Origin: Micromonospora pisi
GTDB taxonomy: Bacteria; Actinomycetota; Actinomycetes; Mycobacteriales; Micromonosporaceae
Assembly (NCBI RefSeq): GCF_003633685.1
Contig: NZ_RBKT01000001.1
Span: forward strand, 7,378,001 to 7,442,000
DNA length: 64,000 nt
Reading direction: 5' to 3'
The notes under the pieces were generated by a model. The model was not told the origin of the DNA. It saw only the letters and a program-made list of their open reading frames with translations, and did not search any database. Both the position numbers and the translations under genes were made by a program. This document shows positions 51,866 through 61,565 of this stretch, piece after piece; positions within the stretch are counted from its first letter, which is position 1, and each line of letters opens with the position of its first letter.

Positions 51866-54745
51866 ATGATTGCCCCGAAACCGGTCGCCGACGCCCGCCC
51901 CCGACTGCTCGGACGAGAGCCCGAGATGGACCGGATGCGCCGGTTGCTGACCGGCACCGGGGAGCCGGTCTTCGTTGTGCTCACCGGGGATCCGGGCATG
52001 GGCAAGTCACAGCTGCTCGCCGCCTTCGCCACGGCGGCCACCGACCGACCGGCGCTGCTCGGCCGCGCCACCGAGTTCGAGCGCAGCGCCCCGCTGGCGC
52101 TGGTACTGGACCTCCTCGAAGACGCGGACCGGCACCCCGGCCTGGCCCGACCCGCCGGACGGCTGCGGGTTGCCCTCACCGCCCGGATCGGGCCGACCAC
52201 GCCCGACGCGGCGGTCAGCGGCGCCGGGCCGGCAGCCGGCCTCGAACGGCACCTGCTCTTCCGCAAGATCCGAACCGCGTTGGAGACGACCGCGGCGACC
52301 ACGCCGCTGCTCCTGCTCCTCGACGACGTGCAATGGGCCGACGACGCCTCGACGGCACTGATCGACTACCTGGTCCGGCATCCGCCGAGGGCCGCCGTGG
52401 TCACCGTCCTCGCCGCCCGTACCGGCCGGCTGCCGGCCGAGCTGCACCGCTCGCTCGACACCACCCCGGCACAGGTGGTCCGGATGCCGCTCGGTCCACT
52501 CTCGCCCGCCGACGCCGACCTGCTGCTCGCCGACCGACCGGCCGCGTACCGGCGCCGGCTGTACCGGGCCGGCGGCGGCAATCCGCTCTATCTGGAGATC
52601 CTGAACCAGCTACCCGGCCCGATCGTGCACGAGCTGGGCCGGACCCCGACCACCGGAGAGTCCGGCCCGGCGGCGATAGGCCCGGCGGCGATCGGCCTGG
52701 ACGTCCTGATCGCCCGCGACCTACAGGCCCTGGACGGGTTGCCCCGGCGGGTCGTACACGCGGCGGCACTGACCGGTGCCGAGCTCGACGTGGCGCTCGT
52801 CGCGGCGGCGGCCGGTACGACCGAGGAGGAAGCCGCCGCCGCGCTCGACGAACTCGTGCGCCGTGACCTGCTCCGGGTCGTCAACGGAGAGTTGACCTTC
52901 CGACATCCGCTGGTCCGGGCCGCCGCCTACCGGATGGCCGGCCCGGCCTGGCGGGCCGCCGCACACGGCCGGGCGGTCGTCTACCTGACCCGGCAGGGAG
53001 CGCCGCTCTACCAGCGCGCCGAGCACCTGCAACACGCGGTACGCCCCGGCGACCTGGCCGGTGCGGAACTGCTCGCCACGGCCGCCGCCGCGACCCTGGA
53101 GACCGCGCCGGCGACGGCGGTCTGCTGGCTGCGGCCCGCGCTGCGGGTCCTGCCGGACGGTCCGGCGCTCGCCGAGCGGCGGGCGGAGCTGCGGTTGCTG
53201 CTGGCCGAAGCGCTGATCAGGACCGGACGGCTCGACGAGGCCCGGGAGATCCTGCATTCACTGGTCGCCGGGGCGAGCACGCTCCGATATCGCGCGGTCG
53301 AACTGCTGGCGGTCACCGAACGGGCGGTCGGTCGACTGGCCGAGGCCCGGGCGCTGCTCGGTGCCGCACTGGTCCGCGCCGACGCCGACCGCAGTCACGC
53401 CCGCGCCGGACTGCTGGTGGAGTTCGCCGCCACCGAGATGTTGCAGGGCAACTGGGACGCCGGGGTCGAGCGGAGCAGCCAGGCGTTGGCCCTGGCCGGC
53501 GACGACACCCGATCCGCCATCTCCGTCACCGCGACCACGCTGCTCGCGCTGAGTGAGCTGTACCAGTGCCGGTTCGGCCGGGGGTTCGAGTTGCTGGAGC
53601 GGGCGCGTCGGGGCACCGACGCGCTGACCGACGTGGAACTTCGCGGCGACCTGGGCGTGGTGGCGGCACTGGCCTGGGCCGAGTACCTGGTCGACCAGCA
53701 CGAGGACGGGCTGCGACATGTCGAGCGGGGCCTGCGCCTGGCGCGCGCGTCCGGGCGTACCGGCCACGAGGTGTCGCAACTGTACGTGGTGCGGTCGGTG
53801 ATCCACGCCCGTACCGGCGACGCCGCCCTGGCACTGGCCGACGTGGAGGACGGTGAGGAGAGTGCCCGCCACATCGACAGCCCGGAACTGCGGGCCTTCA
53901 CCCTGGCGCTGAAGTCCCGGCCACTGCTCTGGCAGCGTGGTCCCGAGGCGGCCCTGCCGATCCTCGCCGAGCTCCGCCGCGAGCAGAGCATCCGTTCGGC
54001 GTGGTGGCGGGGGATCGCCGACCAGCACGAGGCCGAGGTGCTCTTCTTCGTCGACCAGACCCGTGCCTGCCGGGACCTGCTGGCGCGCCGACTCAGCCCG
54101 GACCCGACCGGGCTGGGGCCGTACGCACCCTCGGTGTACGCGTTGCGCGCGCAGGCGGAGGCGGCCTGTGGCGACCTGACGGCAGCCTGGGAGTGGTACG
54201 AGCGGGCGGCGGCCGTCGCCGCGACCGGGGCACCCCGCGCCCAGCTCGGCTGCGTGACGCGCACCCAGGCGGTGTTGTACGCGGCCGAGGGCCGGTACGC
54301 GCAGGCCCGTGAGGCGGGAATGGTCGCGGTCGAGCATTTCGAGGCGACGCGCCTGCCGATCGGTGCGGGGCTTGCCCGGACCGTGGTCGCCGACATCCTG
54401 GTCCGGTCCGGTGACTGGGCGGCGGCCAGCGACCAGTTGGGGCGGGCCCGTGAGGCGTTCGACGGTTGCGGCGCGCCCTGGCTCAGCCAATGGGTCGGAC
54501 GGGAGCAGCGCCGAGCGGGCGCCCGACAGCCGCGCGACGCCGCCCGGGACCAGCTCTCCGGACGGGAACGGGAGATCGCCACACTCGTGGCCGAGGGGCT
54601 GACCAGCCCACAGATCGCCGCCCAGCTCTTCCTCAGCCCCCGCACGGTCGAGTCCCACCTGAACCGCATCTTCGCCAAACTCGGGGTGAGTACCCGGGCC
54701 GCGCTCGCCCGACTCGTCACCGCGGAGTCGGGTGTCGGTCGGTGA
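51866..54745 (+). CDS. Large LuxR-family (LAL) regulator
   Basis: 959 residues from ATG 51866, with GGGAGG at nine bases. N-terminal AAA/ATPase: LLGREPEMDRMRRLL, Walker A GDPGMGKSQLL, Walker B LLLLLDDVQW. A long helical TPR-like middle and a LuxR DNA-binding domain at the end (SGREREIATLVAEGLTSPQIAAQLFLSPRTVESHLNRIFAKLGV). LAL proteins often activate natural-product clusters. Its 3' end overlaps the RiPP operon's last gene by 29 bases on the other strand, so it is the likely cluster regulator. Confidence 0.92.
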   Translation: MIAPKPVADARPRLLGREPEMDRMRRLLTGTGEPVFVVLTGDPGMGKSQLLAAFATAATDRPALLGRATEFERSAPLALVLDLLEDADRHPGLARPAGRLRVALTARIGPTTPDAAVSGAGPAAGLERHLLFRKIRTALETTAATTPLLLLLDDVQWADDASTALIDYLVRHPPRAAVVTVLAARTGRLPAELHRSLDTTPAQVVRMPLGPLSPADADLLLADRPAAYRRRLYRAGGGNPLYLEILNQLPGPIVHELGRTPTTGESGPAAIGPAAIGLDVLIARDLQALDGLPRRVVHAAALTGAELDVALVAAAAGTTEEEAAAALDELVRRDLLRVVNGELTFRHPLVRAAAYRMAGPAWRAAAHGRAVVYLTRQGAPLYQRAEHLQHAVRPGDLAGAELLATAAAATLETAPATAVCWLRPALRVLPDGPALAERRAELRLLLAEALIRTGRLDEAREILHSLVAGASTLRYRAVELLAVTERAVGRLAEARALLGAALVRADADRSHARAGLLVEFAATEMLQGNWDAGVERSSQALALAGDDTRSAISVTATTLLALSELYQCRFGRGFELLERARRGTDALTDVELRGDLGVVAALAWAEYLVDQHEDGLRHVERGLRLARASGRTGHEVSQLYVVRSVIHARTGDAALALADVEDGEESARHIDSPELRAFTLALKSRPLLWQRGPEAALPILAELRREQSIRSAWWRGIADQHEAEVLFFVDQTRACRDLLARRLSPDPTGLGPYAPSVYALRAQAEAACGDLTAAWEWYERAAAVAATGAPRAQLGCVTRTQAVLYAAEGRYAQAREAGMVAVEHFEATRLPIGAGLARTVVADILVRSGDWAAASDQLGRAREAFDGCGAPWLSQWVGREQRRAGARQPRDAARDQLSGREREIATLVAEGLTSPQIAAQLFLSPRTVESHLNRIFAKLGVSTRAALARLVTAESGVGR

Positions 54746-56525
54746 CCCCGCCGGCCGGGCCGGGCCGGTCACGGCCGGCGCGACGCTCTCCGCCGCGCCC
54801 CAGCGGAAGGAGGTAGACGAGCAGGTCGTCCACCCCGTCGAGGCCGAACAGTTCGTGTGCCACGTCGTCGTAGAAGCCACCGATCGTGCTCAACTCCAGT
54901 CCGGTGGCCGCCGCGACCAGGGCCAGGTTCTGGGCCAGGTGCCCGGCCTCGGCGATGGCGAAGCGGAGCCCACGCAGCCCGTACCTCGGCCGCAGCGCGC
55001 CGAGTTCCACGTAGAGACCGAGCAGGGCGGGGAGTTCGCTGATGCCGACCCGGCCGCCCCCGGAGTCAGCGTCAGCGTCGGCATCGTCGAGCCAGGCCGA
55101 GGTGCTGGCCACCTCCGCCAGGCTGGCCGCCCGACCCAGCGGCCAGAGTGACCGGGTCACCCCGTCGACGTCGTAGCAGCCGGCCGGCAGTCCCGGCACG
55201 TCGAAGACGAGCAGTCGCAGCCGGGCCGCGCTGCTCGCGCCCGCACTCGGGTACGGACGGTGGACCAGGTCCATGCCGGTCCCGTCGGGCAGGACGATGC
55301 CGGTGGTCCGGGTGGCGGCGTACGAGCTCCAGAGCAGTGTGCCGAGGTCGGGCGCGGCGACCGGCCCGGTGAGTCGGCCCAGGGCGGAGCGGCGGCGCAG
55401 CAGTGCCTCACCGAGCGCCATCGTGGGCGGTAGCGCCGCCGGCAGCGGCACCGACCGGGCGGCGGCGCGGCGGCGTTCCCGGGGCCGTGTCTTCGCCGCC
55501 GGATCCTGGTCGGAGCGTCCGGGCAGCAACTTGCTCGCCTCGTGGTAACGCCGGTCCGGTGCCTCGGAGGTGTCGGCGAAGAACGGTGTGACCCCGTCCG
55601 GCGCCAGCGTGGCCGACGCGACCAGCCAGCAGAGGGTCCGCTCCTCCTCCGGTGTCACGCCGAGACGGTTGAGCAGCATGTGCAGTTGCGAGGCCCAGAC
55701 CGGCAACCAGGGGTGGACCTGTTCGCCGGCCAGGCCGCGCCGGGCCCGGCGTACCGTCGCGGCCCAGTCCCGTACGACAGCCGGCCAGCCGGTGGCCGGA
55801 GTCCCGTCGGGCGCCGACAGCAGCCCGGCGATGGTCGACCAGCGGGCGGCGATCGCGCCGGACTGTCCGGTCAGGAGACCGGTGACCCGCGCCTGGGCGG
55901 CCACGGTCGGCGGCATCACCACCTCGTCGACCCAACGCCAGCTCATCGCGTGGGACCGCAGCCAACGGGCCGCGAGCAACCGGTCCAGCTCCAACGCCTG
56001 CGCGGTCGCGGTGATCAGGTCGACCGCCGCGGTGAGCCGTGCGCTGCGCTGGTTCGTGGCCGCCACCGTACGGACCGCCACCTCGCTCGAACGGCAGAAG
56101 ACCTCCTCCGCGACCGGGAGCGCGGCCGGGCCGCCGTACCGGCCGACCTCCGGCAGGTAGTCGATCCGGCGTACGGTCCCGTGCGGTTCGAGGTCGTCGC
56201 GCGCTTCCAGGGCCAGCACCGGGTACGGTGCCGAGGCGATCGCGGTGCGGAACTCGTCCGGCAGCGCCTCGACGATGTCCGGATCGGCCCCGAGCAGTCG
56301 TAGCCGCAGGTGGGGGCCGCTCTCGGCGTACCTGATGTAGAACCAGTCGGCGATCCGGCCCTGTTCGCGGAGTACGTCCAGCCGGGGTGCGACGGTCTCC
56401 ACCAGGAACCGGTCGAAGTGATCGGAGCGCCAGTACGCGAAGCAGTGCAGGCTGAGCCACTCCGCCGGGACCGGGCCGCTGTCCGTCTTCGTGGCGCCGT
56501 CCGTCATCGTGACGTTTCCCGTCAT
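54717..56525 (-). CDS. Thiopeptide-type LanB-like protein fused to a SagB dehydrogenase
   Basis: 602 residues. Residues about 20-330 are a thiopeptide-type LanB C-terminal-like domain (WLSLHCFAYWRSDHFDRFLV, GRIADWFYIRYAESGPHLRLR), the group holding [4+2] pyridine synthases and elimination enzymes. Residues about 345-590 form a SagB nitroreductase domain (RRRSALGRL, the PSAGASSAARL stretch, LAQNLALVAAATGLELSTIGGFYDD), which oxidises azolines to azoles with FMN. ATG 56525 overlaps the upstream stop; the ribosome site is GGGGAGG. It is the last gene of the RiPP operon. The fusion of the two activities is unusual. Confidence 0.85.
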   Translation of the reverse strand: MTGNVTMTDGATKTDSGPVPAEWLSLHCFAYWRSDHFDRFLVETVAPRLDVLREQGRIADWFYIRYAESGPHLRLRLLGADPDIVEALPDEFRTAIASAPYPVLALEARDDLEPHGTVRRIDYLPEVGRYGGPAALPVAEEVFCRSSEVAVRTVAATNQRSARLTAAVDLITATAQALELDRLLAARWLRSHAMSWRWVDEVVMPPTVAAQARVTGLLTGQSGAIAARWSTIAGLLSAPDGTPATGWPAVVRDWAATVRRARRGLAGEQVHPWLPVWASQLHMLLNRLGVTPEEERTLCWLVASATLAPDGVTPFFADTSEAPDRRYHEASKLLPGRSDQDPAAKTRPRERRRAAARSVPLPAALPPTMALGEALLRRRSALGRLTGPVAAPDLGTLLWSSYAATRTTGIVLPDGTGMDLVHRPYPSAGASSAARLRLLVFDVPGLPAGCYDVDGVTRSLWPLGRAASLAEVASTSAWLDDADADADSGGGRVGISELPALLGLYVELGALRPRYGLRGLRFAIAEAGHLAQNLALVAAATGLELSTIGGFYDDVAHELFGLDGVDDLLVYLLPLGRGGERRAGRDRPGPAGGVTDRHPTPR

Positions 56526-57739
56526 CGTGGTTCCTCCCCGGAGAGGCGGTAGGCGAAGCCGCCGAAGCGGGTGCGTCCGATCAGCAGGAGGTAGACGAAG
56601 TCGTGCCCTGCTGGGGCGCCCGCCGCCGCCTCCAGCCGGGCCTCGTAGACACTGCGTACCGGGCGGCAGAAGAGTCCGGCGACGGCGGCGGCCGAGGCGA
56701 CGTGCTGCGCGACCGCGCCGGCGGTACGCAGCACCGCCCGATAGCCGGCGGCACCGCCGGTGGTCGCCGAGGCACCCAGGTCGGCGGTCATCACCCAGGC
56801 CACGTGCATCGCGGCGACGTCGGCCTGGGCCCGTTCGTAGCTGAAGGCGCTCTGCACCCGGTCGAGCGCGTCCCCGCCGACGAGTCGTTCCACGTGCGCG
56901 GCAGCGTCGACGGCGTACCAGCCGTCGGGATGGCCGGCGACCCGGCTCAGTGCGAGCCGGTGCCGCAACCGGCCGTCCCCGGCGGGTGAGCCCGGTGGCG
57001 GCCGCATCGCCGCGTGGGCCAGGGTGTGCAGGGTCTGCGTCGCGAGCGGGCGCGGGTCGGGCGCCACCCCGACCGGGTACGGACCCGAGCTTCGCGGCGC
57101 GGTGGCCCGACGCCACCAGCTTTCGGTGTCGGTGACCCGGTCGGCCTCCACATCGTCGCCGAGTGTGGCGTGGTCCGGGGATGCCGCGAGGACGGGGCCG
57201 AGCAGGAGCGCGTCGTCCTCGATGTCGGCGGCGAGTCCCAGGCCGGCGGCCGCCTCGGCCAGCGCGGCGAGGACGTGACCGGATTCCAGCACGGCGAGGG
57301 CGTCGGCCATCGGACCGTATCCGGCCGTCAGCCGCTCGGGGTGCCGGGTCAGCTCCAGCCGAACCCCGCTGTCGAGCCCCGGTTCCACCGCCGGCCCGCT
57401 CAGCAGCCGGCGTACCGGATCCACCCGCCAGCGCCGCCCCCGCTCCACCAGCCACACGTCCACCAGGAACGCCGACCGGGGTGAGGGATGGGCACGGTGG
57501 TCGTTGTACGGGTTCCACGGCTCCCACCGGCGCGGGCCGAGCGCGGTGGCGAGCACCCGGACCACCGCCCCGGCCAGCGGGCCGCGCTCCCCGACGGTGG
57601 CGAAACGGTGCCCGCCCGCCGTCGCGCGCGTGCGTACGGATGCCGCCCCGCCGCCCCGGACCTCCTTGCCGTGGCCGTGCGCGTACACCTCGGCCAGTAC
57701 CTCCCTCAGGGCGGCGGTGTCGGGGGAGCGGTCGAACAT
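56522..57739 (-). CDS. SagB-like azoline dehydrogenase
   Basis: 405 residues. It reads as a nitroreductase/SagB-type flavoprotein, with RWEPWNPYNDHR and DVWLVERGRRWRVDPVRR near the N-terminus and, later, an Ala-rich helix (VAQHVASAAAVAGLFCRPVR) typical of thiopeptide azoline dehydrogenases. The catalytic motifs are less clear than in the SagB domain of the next gene. It lies between the YcaO gene (8 bases upstream) and the thiopeptide-SagB gene (ATGA overlap). It would oxidise thiazolines to thiazoles. Confidence 0.72.
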   Translation of the reverse strand: MFDRSPDTAALREVLAEVYAHGHGKEVRGGGAASVRTRATAGGHRFATVGERGPLAGAVVRVLATALGPRRWEPWNPYNDHRAHPSPRSAFLVDVWLVERGRRWRVDPVRRLLSGPAVEPGLDSGVRLELTRHPERLTAGYGPMADALAVLESGHVLAALAEAAAGLGLAADIEDDALLLGPVLAASPDHATLGDDVEADRVTDTESWWRRATAPRSSGPYPVGVAPDPRPLATQTLHTLAHAAMRPPPGSPAGDGRLRHRLALSRVAGHPDGWYAVDAAAHVERLVGGDALDRVQSAFSYERAQADVAAMHVAWVMTADLGASATTGGAAGYRAVLRTAGAVAQHVASAAAVAGLFCRPVRSVYEARLEAAAGAPAGHDFVYLLLIGRTRFGGFAYRLSGEEPR

Positions 57740-57747
57740 GTCGGGCC

Positions 57748-59718
57748 TCACGGGAAGGGGTGCGGGTGCAGGGGCAGCGCCTCGTAGCGCAGCGGTGCCG
57801 GCACCCGGCCGAGCCGGTACGGCACCTCCAGCAGTCGTGGCAGGCCCAGGGTCCGGTGGTTGATCTGCCCGAAGGTCATCGGGAGCGTGCCCGGAACAAT
57901 CACCTTTGCCGCGTACAGGCCGAGGCGCGCGGCGATCGCCGGATCGGTCTGGTCCACCGCGAGCACCTCCAACCCGAGGTCGCCGAGGCGGCCGACCGTC
58001 TCGTCGAGCGCGCGGCCGAGGTCGGGCGTCGGTGCCGGCAGGCCGGGCCAGAGTTCCCGCCAGTCGGCCGGGTCGCCGCCGTCGAACAGGAAGGTGTGCC
58101 GGGACGCCGCCTCCGGCAGCGTGTTCAGCCCGACGTGGTCGTCCAGGCTGTGCACCAGCTCCGGCCGGTCCAGCATCGGGCGGAGCCGGTCCCGGTCCAG
58201 GTAGTCCGGTCGAGACCGGGCCAGGTCCGGCGCGATCATCGTGTTCACGGTCGCCTCCGCGGCGGCGGAGCGCATCGCGGACAGGGGATTCGGGTGCGCC
58301 CCGGCGGCGAAGAACGCCACCGGAGCGCGCTCGTCGTCGCCCCGGTACCTCGTCATCGCGAGCACCGCCGGCACCCCGAGGTCGTTGGTGGCATCGAAGA
58401 GAAGCAGCTCGTACCCGATCCGCTCCAGGTCGTCGACCAGGTGGGGCAGGAGCGGGTCGTCGTCGGGCAGCGCGATCCGCCGCAGCGGGGTACGGGCGTA
58501 CCAGGCCATCAGGAACGCGTCTCGTTCGGCAACCTCGAACAGCCCGTAGAGGATCGCCTCGGTGCGGCTGTTGCCGAGGCCGCAGCCGTTGGAACTCTCG
58601 TACAGGAACCGTGGCCCAGGTCCGCGTGGCAGCCCCCAGTACGCCACGTGTTCCGGCACCGCGACCGGGCGCCGGTGCCGCAGCGACCAGCCGTACACCC
58701 AGTGAACCCGCAGGTCCGGCCGGTACGCCGTGAAGTGGAACGCGGGGTGGTCGTGATAGCGCGGATCGTGCGGGCCGAGCGTGACCGGGTCGACCGCGAT
58801 CTCCGGACCGAGTTCGGCGAAGGATGCCTCGACCACCGTCCGCCGTCGGCGCGGACGCATGCCGGTGAGCCGTTCGACCGCCTCGAAGAGCGCGACCCGT
58901 TCGGCTTCGGCGTACCCGACCGCGCGGCCGTAGCCGCCCTCCCGTACCGCACTCTCGCCGACCAGTTCGGCGGTGACCAGCGGCACCGGGAGGCGTTCCT
59001 CCCGGAAGACGTGGGCGACCGGACCGTACCGCCAGTCGAACAGGGAGTCGCGCAACCCACGGCGGCCGGTTCTCGGATTCGCGGCGCGCAGCGAACCCGG
59101 GTCCGTGGTCGGGTGGGGGCCGGTCAGGCCCTCGACCGGCTCGGGCCGGTCGTCGGGCAGCGGCCCGCAGATCTGGCAGCCGCCGCCGCGCGGGCGTACC
59201 CGGTGCGTGCTGCACGTCGCCCGATCGGCCCGGATCGCCACCACGGTGGCGTTGTACCGCTGCGGGTCGGCGAGCATCGCCGCCGCCACCGCGACCAGTA
59301 CGGGACCGAGCACCGGAACCGGTACGCCACCGAGCCGCAGGCCGGGCACGCCGTGCGGAACCTTCGGACCCATGCTGGTCAACCGGGCCGACTCGGCGCA
59401 GCCGAGGCAGGTCGACGCGCCCGGGCCCAGCATCGGACCGACGAGCACCAGGCCACCGTCGAGACAGACAGGCAGCCAGCGGGCCGAGGTCTCCCACGCC
59501 CGTCGGGACAGCGTCTCGGCCACCTCGGGAGTCCACTGCGCCAGGGCGACCAGCGCCGTACCGCCCTCGGCGGCGAGTGCCGTCGTCAGGTCGTACACCG
59601 GGTGTCCGGCATCGGTGAGCAGCGCGGCCAGCCCGGACCGGGCCGGCTCCGCCTCGGCACCTGCCTGGTCGACGTTGATCGGGCGTGGGGCGAGCGCGTC
59701 CAGGGCGACCGTCGTCAT
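57748..59718 (-). CDS. YcaO-type azoline cyclodehydratase
   Basis: 656 residues. The N-terminal about 200 residues are a cyclodehydratase/E1-like part with Cys pairs (STCLGCAE, GGCQICG) that probably bind zinc. The C-terminal YcaO domain has ATP-binding Glu-rich stretches (GYAEAERVALFEAVERL, SRTEAILYGLFEVAERDAF, SAAAEATVN) and ends in PHPFP, the PxPxP C-terminal motif of azoline-forming YcaO enzymes. It converts Cys/Ser/Thr of a precursor peptide to azolines using ATP. Start and stop overlap its neighbours in the operon. Confidence 0.93.
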   Translation of the reverse strand: MTTVALDALAPRPINVDQAGAEAEPARSGLAALLTDAGHPVYDLTTALAAEGGTALVALAQWTPEVAETLSRRAWETSARWLPVCLDGGLVLVGPMLGPGASTCLGCAESARLTSMGPKVPHGVPGLRLGGVPVPVLGPVLVAVAAAMLADPQRYNATVVAIRADRATCSTHRVRPRGGGCQICGPLPDDRPEPVEGLTGPHPTTDPGSLRAANPRTGRRGLRDSLFDWRYGPVAHVFREERLPVPLVTAELVGESAVREGGYGRAVGYAEAERVALFEAVERLTGMRPRRRRTVVEASFAELGPEIAVDPVTLGPHDPRYHDHPAFHFTAYRPDLRVHWVYGWSLRHRRPVAVPEHVAYWGLPRGPGPRFLYESSNGCGLGNSRTEAILYGLFEVAERDAFLMAWYARTPLRRIALPDDDPLLPHLVDDLERIGYELLLFDATNDLGVPAVLAMTRYRGDDERAPVAFFAAGAHPNPLSAMRSAAAEATVNTMIAPDLARSRPDYLDRDRLRPMLDRPELVHSLDDHVGLNTLPEAASRHTFLFDGGDPADWRELWPGLPAPTPDLGRALDETVGRLGDLGLEVLAVDQTDPAIAARLGLYAAKVIVPGTLPMTFGQINHRTLGLPRLLEVPYRLGRVPAPLRYEALPLHPHPFP

Positions 59719-61565
59719 GACCGCACCTCGACAACCTCGGCGACGCGCTGCGGATGGGCGCCCACGATCGTCGGCAGCCGGGTCAGCGCGAAGCCGGCGC
59801 GCAGCACCCCGGGGTCGACCATCGCCGTCAGCGGCTGCTCCGGTGGTGGCCCCACCAGTGGTTCCAGTGCCCGCTGGAGTTTCTCCTCGGCCTCGGCGAT
59901 GCCGGCCGGCCAGTGCCAGTTCGGTGTGGACCGGCCGCCGGTGTCGGGTTCCGGGGGCAGCCAGCCGGGGGCCGCGCCGTTGAGCGTGATCCCACCGGTC
60001 GTGACCGCGACCCCGGCTGCCCGCGCCTGGGCGACGCCGGTGGCGGCGAGCGCGGCGAGTCCCACGGCGTCCGCCGCCGTGGCCTCGACGGCCCACGCCA
60101 GGACGGTGCCACCGGCGATGATCTCCGCGTGCATCGCGGTCGGTGCGAGCCGGCGCACCCGTACCCGCGCGTCGATGCCGAATCGCAGGGTCAACGCCTT
60201 CCACCAGCGGCGGGCGGCCGGCGAGTCGGCCCAGGACGATTCCGGTACGTCGGCACCGGGCAGCGAATTCCGCGCCGCGTGGACGGCACGGCGCAGTGCG
60301 ACTCCGGCGGCGTGCCGGGCGTCCACCCCGACGACCCAACCGTCACCGGCGAGCCGTTCGGCCGCCCGGAGCCCGGCGTCCAATCGGGCCGCGTCGGCGG
60401 TGGCGCCGATGCCGAGCACCTTGTCGGCGATGGCCAGGGCGGCCGGCACCTGCGGTAGGTCCGCCGGTTCGGGTGGCGGCAGAAGCCCCAGTTCCGGATC
60501 GCAGAGCACGTCGAGGCGGCGCAGTGCGACCGCCAGGTCGACGGCAGCGGCCGGCAGGGCAGCGGCCGGCAGGGCAGCGGCCGGTCCGGCATCGGCGGGT
60601 TCGCGTCGGGCGCGATCCCGGACCCCGGTCGGTGCGGCGCCGGCGTCGCCGAGCCACGGGTGGTAACTCGCCCGCAGCGGGTCCATCCGGGCGACCAGCA
60701 CGGCGGGGTGCACCGGTCCGGCCGGCTCCTCCGGTGGCGGACCGTCCGCGATTTTGATCTCCTCCGCCGGGTCGAGCAGGCCGCCCACCGAGGCGAGCAG
60801 GCGGTGCACCGCCGCCCCACCGACCAGCGCGGCGAGGGGTACGGGCGGGTCGGCGGCTGGTACGGCCCGCAGCCGACCGGCGAGCTCGGCGACCACGGCC
60901 GGCAACCGGCCCGCAGTGCTCACCGGGGTCACGAAGGCGACCTCGTCGCCGCAGCCGGCGCCGGTCGCCGCGACCACCCGGCCCTGCCGGTCACGGGCGA
61001 AGAGCGCTACCGTCCGCAGCTCTACCGCCTGCCCGACGGCGTCGCGACCGGCTGGCTCGGCGTGACCGGACGGCTCGGCGTGACCGGCTGGCTCGACGTG
61101 ACCGGACGGCTCGTCGCCGCAGCGCACACCGGCGTCGCGGAGGGCACGACGCGCCGCGTCGGCCACCGGTCCGGCCCCCCGGACCTCGACGGTCACGTCC
61201 CGCAGCCGGGACCAGGTCGACGCCGGGGAAGCGGCAACCGCTTCCAACCAGCGGGCCACGCCACTCGGCGGCAGTTCCGCCACGCCGGACTCTCCCCAGC
61301 CCTGGGGCACCTCGACCAGCAGGTCGTGCGCGTGCAGCTGGTCGAGGAAGCCCTCGATCGCCCGGCGTACCTCCGGTGGCAGCCCGGCTGGCGCGGCGAG
61401 CTGGTCGCCGGGTACGCCCGCGGCAAGTTGTCCGGCGAGTGCCGACCAGACCCGCCAGAGACCGGCACCGCCCTCGATCGTGAAGCTCGACGCCCAACCC
61501 CTCACATGCACCCCGGTGGAGATCGGGGTGGCGAACACGGTGGGCCGTAGCCGGTGCACGGTCAA
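59715..61565 (-). CDS. Ocin-ThiF-like partner of the YcaO cyclodehydratase
   Basis: 616 residues. The N-terminus (HRLRPTVFATPISTGVHVRGW) and the predicted leader-binding winged helix match the ocin-ThiF-like proteins that present the precursor leader to YcaO enzymes. The middle has an E1-like fold with Ala/Pro-rich insertions that carry short repeats (GHVEPAGHAEPSGHAEPAG; AAALPAAALPAAA). TTG 61565 overlaps the upstream stop (TTGA) and has GGGAG seven bases away; GTG 61559 is possible. It probably forms a complex with the YcaO protein encoded next. Confidence 0.78.
   Translation of the reverse strand: MTVHRLRPTVFATPISTGVHVRGWASSFTIEGGAGLWRVWSALAGQLAAGVPGDQLAAPAGLPPEVRRAIEGFLDQLHAHDLLVEVPQGWGESGVAELPPSGVARWLEAVAASPASTWSRLRDVTVEVRGAGPVADAARRALRDAGVRCGDEPSGHVEPAGHAEPSGHAEPAGRDAVGQAVELRTVALFARDRQGRVVAATGAGCGDEVAFVTPVSTAGRLPAVVAELAGRLRAVPAADPPVPLAALVGGAAVHRLLASVGGLLDPAEEIKIADGPPPEEPAGPVHPAVLVARMDPLRASYHPWLGDAGAAPTGVRDRARREPADAGPAAALPAAALPAAAVDLAVALRRLDVLCDPELGLLPPPEPADLPQVPAALAIADKVLGIGATADAARLDAGLRAAERLAGDGWVVGVDARHAAGVALRRAVHAARNSLPGADVPESSWADSPAARRWWKALTLRFGIDARVRVRRLAPTAMHAEIIAGGTVLAWAVEATAADAVGLAALAATGVAQARAAGVAVTTGGITLNGAAPGWLPPEPDTGGRSTPNWHWPAGIAEAEEKLQRALEPLVGPPPEQPLTAMVDPGVLRAGFALTRLPTIVGAHPQRVAEVVEVRS

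Noticed and set aside
54746-57747. RiPP precursor peptide between the modification genes
   Set aside because: The genes overlap or are 8 bases apart, leaving no room; no Cys/Ser/Thr-rich short frame with a leader is convincing on either strand.
57163-60666. A 1,167-codon plus-strand frame opposite the RiPP genes
   Set aside because: Arg/Pro-rich without domains; the minus strand codes YcaO and partner proteins with clear motifs.
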